A DNA stretch of 64,000 nucleotides, taken from NCBI RefSeq assembly GCF_017896165.1, contig NZ_JAFCNB010000001.1, positions 124,001-188,000 of the forward strand. The letters are read 5' to 3'. Made by a program: the position numbers and the translations under genes. Each line of letters opens with the position of its first letter. The stretch's first letter is position 1. Shown one piece after another: positions 53,076-61,926 of this stretch. The notes below the pieces were generated by a model. It ran no database searches and was not told the DNA's origin. It saw only the letters and a program-made list of their open reading frames with translations. Source of the DNA: Microbispora oryzae (GTDB lineage Bacteria; Actinomycetota; Actinomycetes; Streptosporangiales; Streptosporangiaceae).

Positions 53076-54731
53076 GTGGAGCACGGGCGTCGCGTCGCCG
53101 GCAGATACCACCTGATCGAGCCCATCGGGCGAGGCGGCATGGGCGTCGTCTGGCGTGCCCACGACGACCTGCTGGACCGCCCGGTGGCCGTCAAGGAGGT
53201 CCTCCACCTGCCGGCGAGCGAGGATGACCGCGCGATCTTCATCCGCCGCACCATGCGCGAGGCTCGGGCGGCGGGGCGGGTGTCCCACCCCAACGTGATC
53301 GTCGTCCACGACGTCATCGAGGAGGACGGGCACCCCTGGATCGTCATGCAGCTCGTCCAGGCGCGCTCGCTCGGCGAGATCCTCCGCGACCACGGCCCGC
53401 TCGTGCCCGACCGCGTCGCGTCGATCGGCCTGCAGGTGCTCGACGCCCTGTGCACGGCCCACGCGGCGGGGGTGCTCCACCGCGACGTCAAGCCGGAGAA
53501 CGTCCTCATCGGCCCGGACAACCGCGTCGTGCTCACCGACTTCGGCATCGCCACGATGCCGGAGGAGAGCACGAGCACGATGACGGGCTCCATCACCGGC
53601 ACCCCGGCGTTCCTGCCGCCGGAGCGCCTCAACGGACGGCCCGCCACCCCGGAGTCCGATCTGTGGTCGCTGGGCGCGACCCTCTACGCGGCGGTCGAGG
53701 GCAGGCCGCCGTTCGAACGCTCCTCCCCCGTCGCGACGATGGCCGCCATCCTGAACGACGAGCCCGCGCCGCCCCGGCGGGCCGGTGAGCTCACCCCGGT
53801 GCTCCACGGCCTGCTGCGCAAGGACCCCCTTCTCCGGATGGACGCCGCCGAGGCGGCCGACCTGCTCCGCGCGGCGATGCCCGGGCGGTCGCCCGCGCCC
53901 GGCGGGACCACCGGCCCCTCCCCCGCCCGCTCCACCGCGCCGGACGGCACCACCCGGCTGCCCTCGAACGAGGCGCCGGCCCCTCCGGGCGGCTCGGGGT
54001 CGTCCTCCCGCGCCCGGCTGCTCACGATCGTCCTGGTCCCGCTGCTGGTCGCCGCGGCCGCGTTCGGCGGCTGGTACGGCTACCACTCGCTGGCCGCGGG
54101 CGACTCGGCCACGGGCTCGACCGGCGGGACGACCACCGGGCAACCGGCGTCCGAGCCGATCGCGTCGCCCTCGCAGAGCCCATCCCCGAGCCCATCCCCG
54201 AGCCCGTCACAGAGCCCGTCGGAGACTCCCGCCCAGTCTCCCCCGCCGTCCCCGTCGCCGCCTCCCTCCTCAGCCGGACCGGACGACGACGTGCCCGCGG
54301 GATGGAGCAGGCACGACGACCCGCTGGGCTTCTCGGTGGCGCTGCCCGACGGATGGACCGCCTACGACCGGAAGGGGAGACGGGTCTGGTTCCGCAAGCC
54401 CGGCAGCCGCGACTACCTCCTGATCGACCTCACCCCCTGGACCGACGCGGACCCGGTGGCCGCGATGCGGACGGTCGAGCGGACGTCCACGCGACTGGGC
54501 CTGCTGAAGGGGTACGCCCGGATCCGCCTCGACGCGGGTACCTACCTCGGCGTCCCGTCGGCGGACTGGGAGTTCACCCATACGCCGCCCACCGGCCGGG
54601 TCCGGGTCCTCGACCGGGCGTTCCGGCTCCCGGACGGCCGGTGCTTCGCCATCTACTGGCAGGTGGCCGACGCCCGCTGGACGACCGGCCTGCCGTACTT
54701 CCAGACGTTCGCCGACACCTTCCGTCCCTGA
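53076..54731 (+). CDS. Membrane Ser/Thr protein kinase B
   Basis: 551 aa from a GTG at 53076 with GAGGAGGGAG 7 bp upstream. Kinase domain 1-265: IGRGGMGVVWRA, Lys40, HRDVKPENV with Asp137, DFGIA, GTPAFLPPERL. Compared with kinase A the linker is short. One membrane segment (about 313-335) is followed by a Pro/Ser-rich outside stalk (about 350-400) and a terminal domain that matches that of kinase A: GWSRHDDPLGFSVALPDGW, VWFRKPG, LLIDLTP, ADWEFT, AIYWQVADARW, YFQTFADTF. The two kinases are paralogs over all domains except the linker. Ligand unknown. Confidence 0.93.
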   Translation: MEHGRRVAGRYHLIEPIGRGGMGVVWRAHDDLLDRPVAVKEVLHLPASEDDRAIFIRRTMREARAAGRVSHPNVIVVHDVIEEDGHPWIVMQLVQARSLGEILRDHGPLVPDRVASIGLQVLDALCTAHAAGVLHRDVKPENVLIGPDNRVVLTDFGIATMPEESTSTMTGSITGTPAFLPPERLNGRPATPESDLWSLGATLYAAVEGRPPFERSSPVATMAAILNDEPAPPRRAGELTPVLHGLLRKDPLLRMDAAEAADLLRAAMPGRSPAPGGTTGPSPARSTAPDGTTRLPSNEAPAPPGGSGSSSRARLLTIVLVPLLVAAAAFGGWYGYHSLAAGDSATGSTGGTTTGQPASEPIASPSQSPSPSPSPSPSQSPSETPAQSPPPSPSPPPSSAGPDDDVPAGWSRHDDPLGFSVALPDGWTAYDRKGRRVWFRKPGSRDYLLIDLTPWTDADPVAAMRTVERTSTRLGLLKGYARIRLDAGTYLGVPSADWEFTHTPPTGRVRVLDRAFRLPDGRCFAIYWQVADARWTTGLPYFQTFADTFRP

Positions 54732-54800
54732 CCGCCGGACGGGGCACGGCGGCCGGGACAGCGGACGGGACACAGCGCACGGGACACGGGCGCCGAGCAC

Positions 54801-54817
54801 AGCAGCCGGGGGCTGCT
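54801..54817. terminator. Short hairpin between kinase B and the rluD-like gene
   Basis: AGCAGCC-GGG-GGCTGCT, 7-bp stem and 3-nt loop, overlapping the stop codon of the convergent pseudouridine synthase gene. A weak terminator candidate. Confidence 0.35.
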
Positions 54818-55748
54818 ACCGCCCGTCGTCGGCCACGATCTCCAGGGCCTTCGCCAGGTCGTCCGGATAGGGGCTGCTGAACGACACCCATTCCCCGGTG
54901 GCCGGATGCTCGAAGGCGAGCGAGACGGCGTGCAGCCACTGCCGGGTCAGGCCGAGCCGGGCGGCCAGGGTGGGATCGGCGCCGTACAGGAGGTCACCGG
55001 CGCACGGGTGCCGCAGGGCGGACATGTGCACCCGGATCTGGTGGGTGCGGCCCGTCTCCAGCTTGATGTCGAGCAGCGACGCGGACCGGAACGCCTCGAG
55101 GGTGTCGTAGTGGGTCACCGAGTCGCGGCCGCCCGCCACCACGGCGAACCGCCCGTCACCGGACGGGTGCCGGTCGATCGGGGCGTCGACGGTGCCGCGC
55201 AGCGGGTCCATGTGGCCCTGGACCAGCGCGTGGTAGCGCTTGTCGACCGTGCGCTCCTTGAACGCCCGCTTCAGCAGCGTGTACGCGCGTTCGCTCTTGG
55301 CCACGACCATGGCGCCCGTGGTGTTGGCGTCGAGCCGGTGGACGATGCCCTGCCGCTCGGCGGCGCCGCTGGTGGACACCCGCCGTCCGGTGCCGAGCAG
55401 GCCACCGATCACCGTCGGGCCGGTCCAGCCGACCGTGGGGTGGGCCGCCACGCCGATCGGCTTGTCGACCACCACGATGTCGTCGTCCTCGTACAGGATC
55501 GACATGCCGGGCACCGGCTCGGCGACGGGCGCGGGGGCGGCCGGCGGCGGCGGGATCGTCACGTCCAGCCAGGCGCCGGCGTGCACCCGGTCGGACTTGG
55601 CGGCCACGGAGCCGTCGAGCAGCACGTCGCCCTCGGCGATCAGTTCGGCCGCCCGGGACCGGGAGAACCCGAACAGCCGGGCGAGCGCGGCGTCGAGGCG
55701 CTCGCCCTCGAGCCCGTCCGGAACGGGCAGGGTGCGGCGGTCAGTCAT
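54816..55748 (-). CDS. RluA/RluD family pseudouridine synthase
   Basis: 310 aa from the ATG at 55748, 8 bp inside the lspA gene. An S4-like N-terminal domain ([31 protein letters not shown]) precedes the synthase domain with catalytic Asp140 in [11 protein letters not shown], and [27 protein letters not shown]. By position after lspA and by domain order it corresponds to RluD, which modifies the 23S rRNA helix 69 stem-loop. The HRLDANTTG motif is slightly different from the usual HRLDKDTSG. Confidence 0.92.
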   Translation of the reverse strand: MTDRRTLPVPDGLEGERLDAALARLFGFSRSRAAELIAEGDVLLDGSVAAKSDRVHAGAWLDVTIPPPPAAPAPVAEPVPGMSILYEDDDIVVVDKPIGVAAHPTVGWTGPTVIGGLLGTGRRVSTSGAAERQGIVHRLDANTTGAMVVAKSERAYTLLKRAFKERTVDKRYHALVQGHMDPLRGTVDAPIDRHPSGDGRFAVVAGGRDSVTHYDTLEAFRSASLLDIKLETGRTHQIRVHMSALRHPCAGDLLYGADPTLAARLGLTRQWLHAVSLAFEHPATGEWVSFSSPYPDDLAKALEIVADDGR

Positions 55749-56313
55749 CGGCCTGCTCCTCGGTCTGCCGGCTTCCGTCGATCTGGTAGCCGCGCCAGGC
55801 GAGGAACACCGCGAGCACGCCGCCACAGACGATCGACGAGTCGGCGAGGTTGAACACCGGGAAGTGGGTCACCGGGAAGGCCTGCAGGAAGTCGACCACG
55901 TGGCCCTGCAGGGGGGCCGGGGACCGGAAGATCCGGTCGGTCAGGTTGCCGAGGGCGCCGCCGAGGAGCAGCCCGAGCGTGATCGCCCAGGGCAGGCTGC
56001 GCAACTGCCGCGCCGTACGGATGATCGCCACGACGACCGCGCCGGCGATCAGCGTGAAGACGATCGTCATCCCGGTGCCGATGCTGAACGCCGCCCCCGG
56101 GTTGCGGATGACGTTCAGCACCAGGACGCCGGGCACGACGGTGAGGGGTTCCTGGTGCTCCAGGAACCGCACGACGAGGAACTTGCTCACCACGTCGAGC
56201 GCGTAGGCGACCGCCGCCACGGTGACGAGAAGGCCGATTCTCCTGGCGCGAGGAGCCGGGGGGGTGTCCTCTCCGCTCAGCGGCGCTCCTCCCGCTGCTT
56301 GCACGCTACGCAC
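55741..56313 (-). CDS. lspA: Lipoprotein signal peptidase II
   Basis: About 190 aa from a GTG at 56313 (GAGGG 7 bp upstream); a GTG at 56304 is equally possible and the frame is open to 56376. It overlaps the end of the TraR-type gene. Four membrane segments. Catalytic Asp residues are in [13 protein letters not shown] and [12 protein letters not shown], and DVVSKFLVV is the N-terminal family motif. It removes the signal peptide of prolipoproteins after diacylglyceryl transfer. It overlaps the rluD-like gene by 8 bp. Confidence 0.94.
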   Translation of the reverse strand: MRSVQAAGGAPLSGEDTPPAPRARRIGLLVTVAAVAYALDVVSKFLVVRFLEHQEPLTVVPGVLVLNVIRNPGAAFSIGTGMTIVFTLIAGAVVVAIIRTARQLRSLPWAITLGLLLGGALGNLTDRIFRSPAPLQGHVVDFLQAFPVTHFPVFNLADSSIVCGGVLAVFLAWRGYQIDGSRQTEEQADD

Positions 56314-56672
56314 AGCGTCGCCCTCGGGAAGGCCCGCAGGCGCTCCTTGCCGATCGGCTTGTGGCACGATTCGCACTCTCCGTAAGTCCCTGCCTCGACG
56401 CGGGCGATCGCCCGCTCGTTCTGCGCGAGCAGGTCGCGCGCATTCAGGGTAAGGGCGATCTCACGCTCACGCTCATAGGTCTTCGCCCCGGCGTCGGCCG
56501 GATCGTCGCCGGCGCCCTGACTGACGTCACCGGACGCCAGTTGTTCCTCGGCACGGGCGATGTCGGCGCGGAGCTCCTCGATCTCCCGCCGCAACCTCTC
56601 ACCGACCTCGGCGAGCTCCTCGTCGGACCAGATGTCGTCGCTGGTTGCGGTTCTCGCCGCGCGCGTGGCCAT
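56277..56672 (-). CDS. TraR/DksA C4 zinc-finger protein
   Basis: 131 aa from the ATG at 56672 (GGGGAGG upstream). An N-terminal coiled coil (WSDEELAEVGERLRREIEELRADIARAEEQL) is followed by the C4 zinc finger CESCHKPIGKERL ... LCVACKQ. It resembles DksA/TraR proteins that bind the RNA polymerase secondary channel, although the coiled-coil tip acidic pair of DksA cannot be identified with confidence. It is the first gene of the traR-lspA-rluD transcript. Confidence 0.9.
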   Translation of the reverse strand: MATRAARTATSDDIWSDEELAEVGERLRREIEELRADIARAEEQLASGDVSQGAGDDPADAGAKTYEREREIALTLNARDLLAQNERAIARVEAGTYGECESCHKPIGKERLRAFPRATLCVACKQREERR

Positions 56673-56820
56673 TGCGGGCCTCCCCTTGGGTCGGGACCGG
56701 TGATCAAGCTCTTGAGCCAGGTCCGGGCAGCTTAGGCCGGGCATCCCGGGCGGACAACGAACCCGCCAGGGGTTTTACCCCACCCGTAACCTATTGGCAC
56801 GTTCGGCCGGATCCTCCTCG

Positions 56821-57053
56821 TCACCCTTTATTTATGACCTTGTCGCGGCTTGTCGTTATCGTGACGATCCCCGTGACAAGAAGAACAACCCCCCGCCGTA
56901 CGCCGAAGCGACGGGGCCGGCACGCGGGGCCGCCTCCGTCGCGCCTTCGCCGGCCGCGAGGGCACTCACCCCCACAACGATGACGGCGTCCCCGTATGTT
57001 CCTCCGACGTATTCCCACCCGGCACCAGGTCTCACCCTGATCGTCACCCGCAT
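56821..57053 (-). pseudogene. Frameshifted DUF167 (YggU) gene
   Basis: The ATG at 57053 (GGAAGGG upstream) opens a frame that reads like DUF167: MRVTIRVRPGAG, VGGTYGDAVIV, EGATEAAPRA. Near 56900 this frame leaves the family. In another frame the rest of the domain reads FGVRRGVVLLVTGIVTITTSRDKV and stops at 56821. The 233-bp span is not a multiple of three, so one indel separates the halves. The usual Val-Asp-Gly-Lys core is also weak. The gene looks decayed unless the indel is a sequence error. It lies between the TraR-type gene and the ileS T-box. Confidence 0.65.
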
Positions 57054-57104
57054 ATCGGGAAGCCCTTCCGGCCGGTCTGCGTTATCGTCGTAGTCTGCAA
57101 GGCG

Positions 57105-57357
57105 TTGATGGGGACGAGTACCTCCGCACCCACTCGCGTGAGCGACCCGGGGACGGTGCGAGCCCGGGGCGAGCGGCGGAGGGAAGATCACCCCGGAGCC
57201 GCCGGAAGAAAGGCCAGTGGCCGAGTAGACCCGGTAGCGGAAACAGAACGAGTGGGCGCCCCTGCCGGGACGTCAAGAAGGGTGGTACCGCGGAGCCGCG
57301 CGACGGCTTCGTCCCTTCACGCCATGACCGACCATTGCGTGGAGGGCTCGCCCGACG
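57105..57357 (+). ncRNA. T-box riboswitch of ileS (translational type)
   Basis: The T-box core AGGGTGGTACCGCG is at 57279-57292 with the TGGT bulge at 57283-57286, fit to pair with an ACCA tRNA end. GAAGGG (57278-57283) pairs with CCCTTC (57313-57318) as the antisequestrator. The same CCCTTC can instead pair with the ribosome site GGAGGG (57341-57346), using one G-U pair. Upstream, GATGGGGACGAGTACC marks the start of the leader and an ATC (Ile) codon at 57187-57189 in GAAGATCACC is the candidate specifier. Uncharged tRNA(Ile) should therefore expose the ribosome site. The exact 5' end is estimated. Confidence 0.88.
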
Positions 57358-60300
57358 ATGTCATCTCACTACTTCCGCTCGCTTCCGGCTCAGGTCGACC
57401 TGCCGGCCGCCGAACGCGAGGTGCTCGATCGCTGGCGAGACGGCAAGGTGTTCGAGCGCTCGCTGGAGCAGAACGCCGACGGCCCCTCCTGGATCTTCTA
57501 CGAGGGCCCGCCCACCGCGAACGGCATGCCGGGCGTCCACCACGTCGAGGCCCGGGTGTTCAAGGATGTCTTCCCCCGCTACAAGTCGATGCGCGGCTAC
57601 CACGTCCCCCGCAAGGCGGGCTGGGACTGTCACGGGCTGCCCGTCGAGGTCGCCGTGGAGAAGGAGCTCGGCCTCTCCGGCAAGCCCGAGATCGAGGCGT
57701 ACGGCATCGCGGAGTTCAACGCCCGCTGCCGCGAGTCGGTGCTGCGGCACGTCGACGCGTTCGAGGAGATGACCGAGCGGATGGGCTACTGGGTCGACAT
57801 GTCCCAGGCCTACCGCACGATGGACCCCCAGTACGTCGAGGCCGTGTGGTGGTCGCTCAAGGTCATCTGGGACAAGGGCCTGCTGTTCCGCGACTTCCGG
57901 ATCACGCCGTACTGCCCGCGCTGCGGCACCGGCCTGTCCGACCACGAGCTGGGCCAGCCCGGCGGGTACGAGATCGTCTCCAGCCCCTCGGTGTACGTCC
58001 GCATGCCCGCCACGTCCGGCCCGCTGGCCGAGCTCGGCGCGTCGCTGCTGATCTGGACGACCACCCCGTGGACGCTGGTGTCCAACACGGCCGTCGCCGT
58101 CCACCCCGACGTGACCTACGTGGCCGCCCGCCACGGCGACGAGGTGCTGGTGGTGGCCGAGCCGCTGCTGGCCTCGGTCCTCGGCGAGGACGCCGAGGTG
58201 CTGGCCTCGTTCCGCGGCGCGGAGCTGGAGCACACCACGTACACCCGGCCGTTCGACCTCATCGACATCCCGGGCGCGCACTACGTCGTGCTCGGCACGT
58301 ACGTCACGGTCGAGGACGGCACCGGCCTGGTCCACCAGGCGCCGGCGTTCGGCGCCGACGACATGACGGTCTGCAAGCGCTACGGCCTGCCGGTGGTCAA
58401 CCCGATCGGCCCCAACGGCCGGTTCCTGGCGGACGTGCCGCTGGTGGGCGGCATGTTCTTCAAGGACGCCGACGAGCCGCTGACCGAGGACCTGCGCGAG
58501 CGCGGCCTGCTGTTCCGCGGCGGTCACTTCGACCACAACTACCCGCACTGCTGGCGCTGCCACACCCCGCTCCTCTACTACGCGCTCCCGTCCTGGTACA
58601 TCAGGACCACGGAGATCAAGGACCGGCTCCTCGCGGAGAACGAGCGGACCAACTGGTTCCCCGAGACGATCAAGAACGGCCGGTACGGCGAGTGGCTGAG
58701 GAACAACGTCGACTGGGCGCTGTCGCGGTCGCGCTACTGGGGAACTCCCCTGCCGCTGTGGGTGTGCTCTGAGGACGAGTCCCATGTGACGTGCGTCGGC
58801 TCCCTCAAGGAGCTGGGCGAGCGGGCCGGGCGCGACCTCACGGCACTCGACCCGCACCGGCCGTACGTGGACGACGTGGTCCTCCCCTGCGCGGACTGCG
58901 GCGCGGAGGCCCGCCGGGTGCCCGACGTGATCGACGTCTGGTACGACTCGGGCGCCATGCCGTTCGCCCAGTGGGGGGCGCCGCACGTCAACGAGGACGT
59001 GTTCGAGAGCTCCTACCCCGGCCAGTTCATCTGCGAGGCGATCGACCAGACGCGCGGCTGGTTCTACTCGATGATGACCGTCGGCACGCTGGTCTTCGAC
59101 CGGTCGTCGTACGAGAACGTGCTGTGCCTCGGCCTGATCCTCGCCGAGGACGGGCGGAAGATGAGCAAGCACCTCGGCAACGTGCTGCGGCCCATGCCGC
59201 TGATGGAGCAGCACGGCGCCGACTCGCTGCGGTGGTACATGGCCACCTCGGGCTCCCCGTGGTCTCCCCGCCGGATCGGCCACGCCGCCCTGGAGGAGAT
59301 CGTCCGGAAGGTCCTGCTGACCTACTGGAACACCGCGTCGTTCTTCACCCTCTACGCGAACGCCGAGTCGTGGTCGCCGGCCCGCCGGCACGAGGCTCCG
59401 GCGCCCGCCGACCGGCCGCTCATCGACCGGTGGGCGCTGGCCGAGCTGCACCGCACGGTGGCCGAGGTCACCGCGTCGCTGGAGGAGTTCGACACGGCCC
59501 GGGCCGGCCGCCGGATCACCGAGTTCCTCGACGACCTGTCCAACTGGTACGTCCGCCGCTCGCGCCGCCGCTTCTGGTCGGGTGAGGCCGCCGCGTTCGC
59601 CACCCTGTACGAGTGCCTGGAGACGGTCACCCGGTTGATGGCGCCGCTGGTGCCGTTCGTCACCGACTACGTGTGGGACGTGCTCCGCGACGCCGACGAG
59701 CCGGTCTCGGTCCACCTGGCCTCCTGGCCCGAGGTGGACGAGGGGCTGCTCGACCCGGCGCTGTCGGAGCGGATGGCCCTGGTCCGCCGCCTGGTGGAGC
59801 TTGGCCGGTCCGCCCGCGCGTCGTCATCGGTCAAGACCCGCCAGCCGCTCGGCCGGGCCCTGGTCGGCGCCCCGGGATGGGCATCGCTGCCCGACGGGCT
59901 GCGCGAGCTGATCGCCGACGAGCTGAACGTGCAGCGGCTGGAGGACCTGTCGGGCTTCTCCGCCGATCTGGTGACGTTCACCGTCAAGCCCAACTTCCGG
60001 GCGCTGGGCAAGCGGTTCGGATCGCAGACCAAGGTCGCCGCCGCCGCGATCGCCGCCGCCGACCCCGCCGCGCTGGCCCGGGCCCTGCGGTCCGGCGCCA
60101 CGGCGACGGTGGAGGCGGGCGAGCTCGGCACGGTGGAGCTGGGCCCGGACGACGTGATCGTCACCGAGCAGCCGCGGTCGGGCTGGGCGGTGGAGACCGG
60201 GGCGGTCGACACGGGCACCGGGGAGACCGTCGCGCTCGACCTGGCGATCACCGACGAGCTGCGCCGGGCCGGTCTGGTCCGCGAGGTGATCCGCCTCGTG

Positions 60301-60516
60301 CAGGAGGCCAGGAAGGCGAGCGGCCTGTCCATCAGCGACCGGATCGACCTGTGGTGGTCGGCGGAGGGCGAGCCCGCCGAGGCGCTGCGCGACGGCGGCC
60401 ACCTGGTGGCCGACGAGGTGCTCGCGGCGAGCTTCACCGAGGGCGCCCCGCCGGAGGGCCTGCCCGCCCACGAGGACGCCGACCTCGGTCTTGTCTTCTG
60501 GCTCCGTAAGGCCTGA
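57358..60516 (+). CDS. ileS: Isoleucyl-tRNA synthetase, type 2, with altered signature motif
   Basis: 1052 aa from the ATG at 57358, under T-box control. It charges tRNA(Ile). Domain order: catalytic Rossmann fold with the CP1 editing domain (WTTTPWTLVSNTAVAVHPDVTYV and GTGLVHQAPAFGADD), KMSKH at 601-605, anticodon domain (WALAELHRTVAEV) and a C-terminal part ending at 1052. The overall sequence is of the eukaryote-like IleRS2 type. The first signature, expected as HxGH after GPPTANGMP, reads Gly59-Val60-His61-His62, i.e. positions 1 and 3 swapped. The last K/S position of KMSKS is His. A GxHH swap in IleRS2 has been reported to give very high mupirocin resistance. Confidence 0.97.
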   Translation: MSSHYFRSLPAQVDLPAAEREVLDRWRDGKVFERSLEQNADGPSWIFYEGPPTANGMPGVHHVEARVFKDVFPRYKSMRGYHVPRKAGWDCHGLPVEVAVEKELGLSGKPEIEAYGIAEFNARCRESVLRHVDAFEEMTERMGYWVDMSQAYRTMDPQYVEAVWWSLKVIWDKGLLFRDFRITPYCPRCGTGLSDHELGQPGGYEIVSSPSVYVRMPATSGPLAELGASLLIWTTTPWTLVSNTAVAVHPDVTYVAARHGDEVLVVAEPLLASVLGEDAEVLASFRGAELEHTTYTRPFDLIDIPGAHYVVLGTYVTVEDGTGLVHQAPAFGADDMTVCKRYGLPVVNPIGPNGRFLADVPLVGGMFFKDADEPLTEDLRERGLLFRGGHFDHNYPHCWRCHTPLLYYALPSWYIRTTEIKDRLLAENERTNWFPETIKNGRYGEWLRNNVDWALSRSRYWGTPLPLWVCSEDESHVTCVGSLKELGERAGRDLTALDPHRPYVDDVVLPCADCGAEARRVPDVIDVWYDSGAMPFAQWGAPHVNEDVFESSYPGQFICEAIDQTRGWFYSMMTVGTLVFDRSSYENVLCLGLILAEDGRKMSKHLGNVLRPMPLMEQHGADSLRWYMATSGSPWSPRRIGHAALEEIVRKVLLTYWNTASFFTLYANAESWSPARRHEAPAPADRPLIDRWALAELHRTVAEVTASLEEFDTARAGRRITEFLDDLSNWYVRRSRRRFWSGEAAAFATLYECLETVTRLMAPLVPFVTDYVWDVLRDADEPVSVHLASWPEVDEGLLDPALSERMALVRRLVELGRSARASSSVKTRQPLGRALVGAPGWASLPDGLRELIADELNVQRLEDLSGFSADLVTFTVKPNFRALGKRFGSQTKVAAAAIAAADPAALARALRSGATATVEAGELGTVELGPDDVIVTEQPRSGWAVETGAVDTGTGETVALDLAITDELRRAGLVREVIRLVQEARKASGLSISDRIDLWWSAEGEPAEALRDGGHLVADEVLAASFTEGAPPEGLPAHEDADLGLVFWLRKA

Positions 60517-60580
60517 TCCGCGGCCTGACCCGCGGCCCGACCTGCTGTCTGACCTGCTGTCTGACCGCTTCTACCGGCGA

Positions 60581-60613
60581 GATGCCCGGACGGCCCCTGG
60601 CCGCCCGGGCATC
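60581..60613. terminator. Hairpin between ileS and the quinone oxidoreductase gene
   Basis: GATGCCCGG (60581-60589) pairs with CCGGGCATC (60605-60613) and, inside it, CGGCC with GGCCG around a 3-nt loop; one A-C mismatch. Strong stem without a T-run, between convergent genes. Confidence 0.75.
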
Positions 60614-60668
60614 CGCCGTCATACCGGGATCGCCGGCCCCGGCCCCGGTCCCGGCTGCGGCCGCGTCC

Positions 60669-61661
60669 TCACGAGGAGACGCGGACGACCGACTTGCCGG
60701 GCGGCGGCGAGCCCTGCCCGCTGATCATGGCGGGCACGTCGTCGAACGAGAAGACGGTGCCCACGGAGGTGGTGATCGCCTTCTGCTCCGCCAGCTCGGA
60801 CAGGCGGCCCCACGCCGCGGCGTCCTCCTCCGGCGTGTGACCGCCCGCGAACACACCGACCGCGCTGTAGTTGCGCAGCAGGAGATCGAGCGAGTCGATC
60901 GGGACGGTCGTCCCGGCCGCCAGCCCGACGACGGCGATCCTGCCGTAGCGCGCCAGCGTACTGATCGCCCGCGCCGCGGTGTCCCCGCCGACCGGGTCAA
61001 AGATCACGTCGACCCCGCGCCCGTCCGTGATCTTGCCGACCTCCTCGACGAGGTCGGCCGTCCGGTAGTTGACCACGTGATCGGCGCCGTGCCGGGCGCA
61101 GAAGCCCACCTTGTCGTCGCTCCCCGCGACCGCGATCACCGTGGCGCCCAGCGCCTTGCCGAGCTGCGTCGCGGCGACCCCTGAGCTGCCCGCGCCGCCC
61201 AGGACGAGCAGGGTCTGGCCCGCCTCGACCGGGGCCCGCTCGACCAGCGCCGCGTAGGCCGTCCGGAAGCCGATCGGGAACCCGCCGGCCTGCTCGTCGG
61301 TCATTCCCACGGGAATGCGGATCGCCGACTGTTCGAGCACGTACGCGTAGTCGGCGTAGCCACCCCAGCCGGCGAAGAACGGCGTGATGCCCATGATCTG
61401 GTCGCCCACGGCGAACGGCGATCCCGGCGCGACCGCCACGACCTCACCGGCGACCTCCTCCCCCAGTCCGAACGGCGGCGTGTCCAGCCCCGGGAAGTGA
61501 CCGCTCGCCATGAACAGGTCGGGGAACCCCGCCCCCGCCGTCCGGACGCGTACCAGCGCCTGTCCCGGCTCCGGTTCCGGCCACCGCGTCTCCTCCAGCC
61601 GGACCCCCTTCATCGGATCACCGAAACTCACCACGCGCCACGCACGGCCCTCGAACACCAT
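60669..61661 (-). CDS. NADPH:quinone oxidoreductase / zinc-binding-dehydrogenase family protein
   Basis: 330 aa from the ATG at 61661 with GGGGGGG/GGAC upstream. Medium-chain dehydrogenase fold: N-terminal GroES-like part (PGQALVRVRTAGAGFPDLFMASG, GLGEEVAGEVVAVAPG), nucleotide-binding part with LLVLGGAGSSGVAATQLGKALG and VDVIFDPVGGD. The structural-zinc Cys cluster is absent and the catalytic-zinc Cys is missing, so it is the zinc-free quinone-reductase type. It is divergent from an AraC-type gene across a spacer with phased repeats and is its likely target. Confidence 0.9.
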   Translation of the reverse strand: MVFEGRAWRVVSFGDPMKGVRLEETRWPEPEPGQALVRVRTAGAGFPDLFMASGHFPGLDTPPFGLGEEVAGEVVAVAPGSPFAVGDQIMGITPFFAGWGGYADYAYVLEQSAIRIPVGMTDEQAGGFPIGFRTAYAALVERAPVEAGQTLLVLGGAGSSGVAATQLGKALGATVIAVAGSDDKVGFCARHGADHVVNYRTADLVEEVGKITDGRGVDVIFDPVGGDTAARAISTLARYGRIAVVGLAAGTTVPIDSLDLLLRNYSAVGVFAGGHTPEEDAAAWGRLSELAEQKAITTSVGTVFSFDDVPAMISGQGSPPPGKSVVRVSS

Positions 61662-61735
61662 TTCGTCCCCCCCTGTCGGTCGTCGATCAGTCTGCTTCTG
61701 CCTGCGCATGCCGGCATCTGCCGGGCTCTAGCTGT

Positions 61736-61780
61736 CTCTGCCACGCTCTGCCAGGCTCTGCCAGGCTTTGCCGGGCTCCG
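61736..61780. repeat. 10-bp direct repeats between qor-like and araC-like genes
   Basis: Unit CTCTGCCAGG in four and a half copies in a row (61736-61780), slightly varied, with further CTGCC copies at about 61700-61725. The 10-bp period is close to one DNA turn, so the copies fall on the same face. In a divergent spacer next to an AraC regulator this could be its binding region. Confidence 0.6.
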
Positions 61781-61926
61781 GCGGGCGAGACCCTCGGCAG
61801 ACTCCGCGCCAAGGTCGCATAAGGTATGAAACCCCCGCCAGCCCCCGCGTCCTACGCTAGGCACGCCCACGGGGCCGGACCATACGTGATCCACCACATG
61901 ACCTGCTCGATCCTCCAAGGAAGCGA

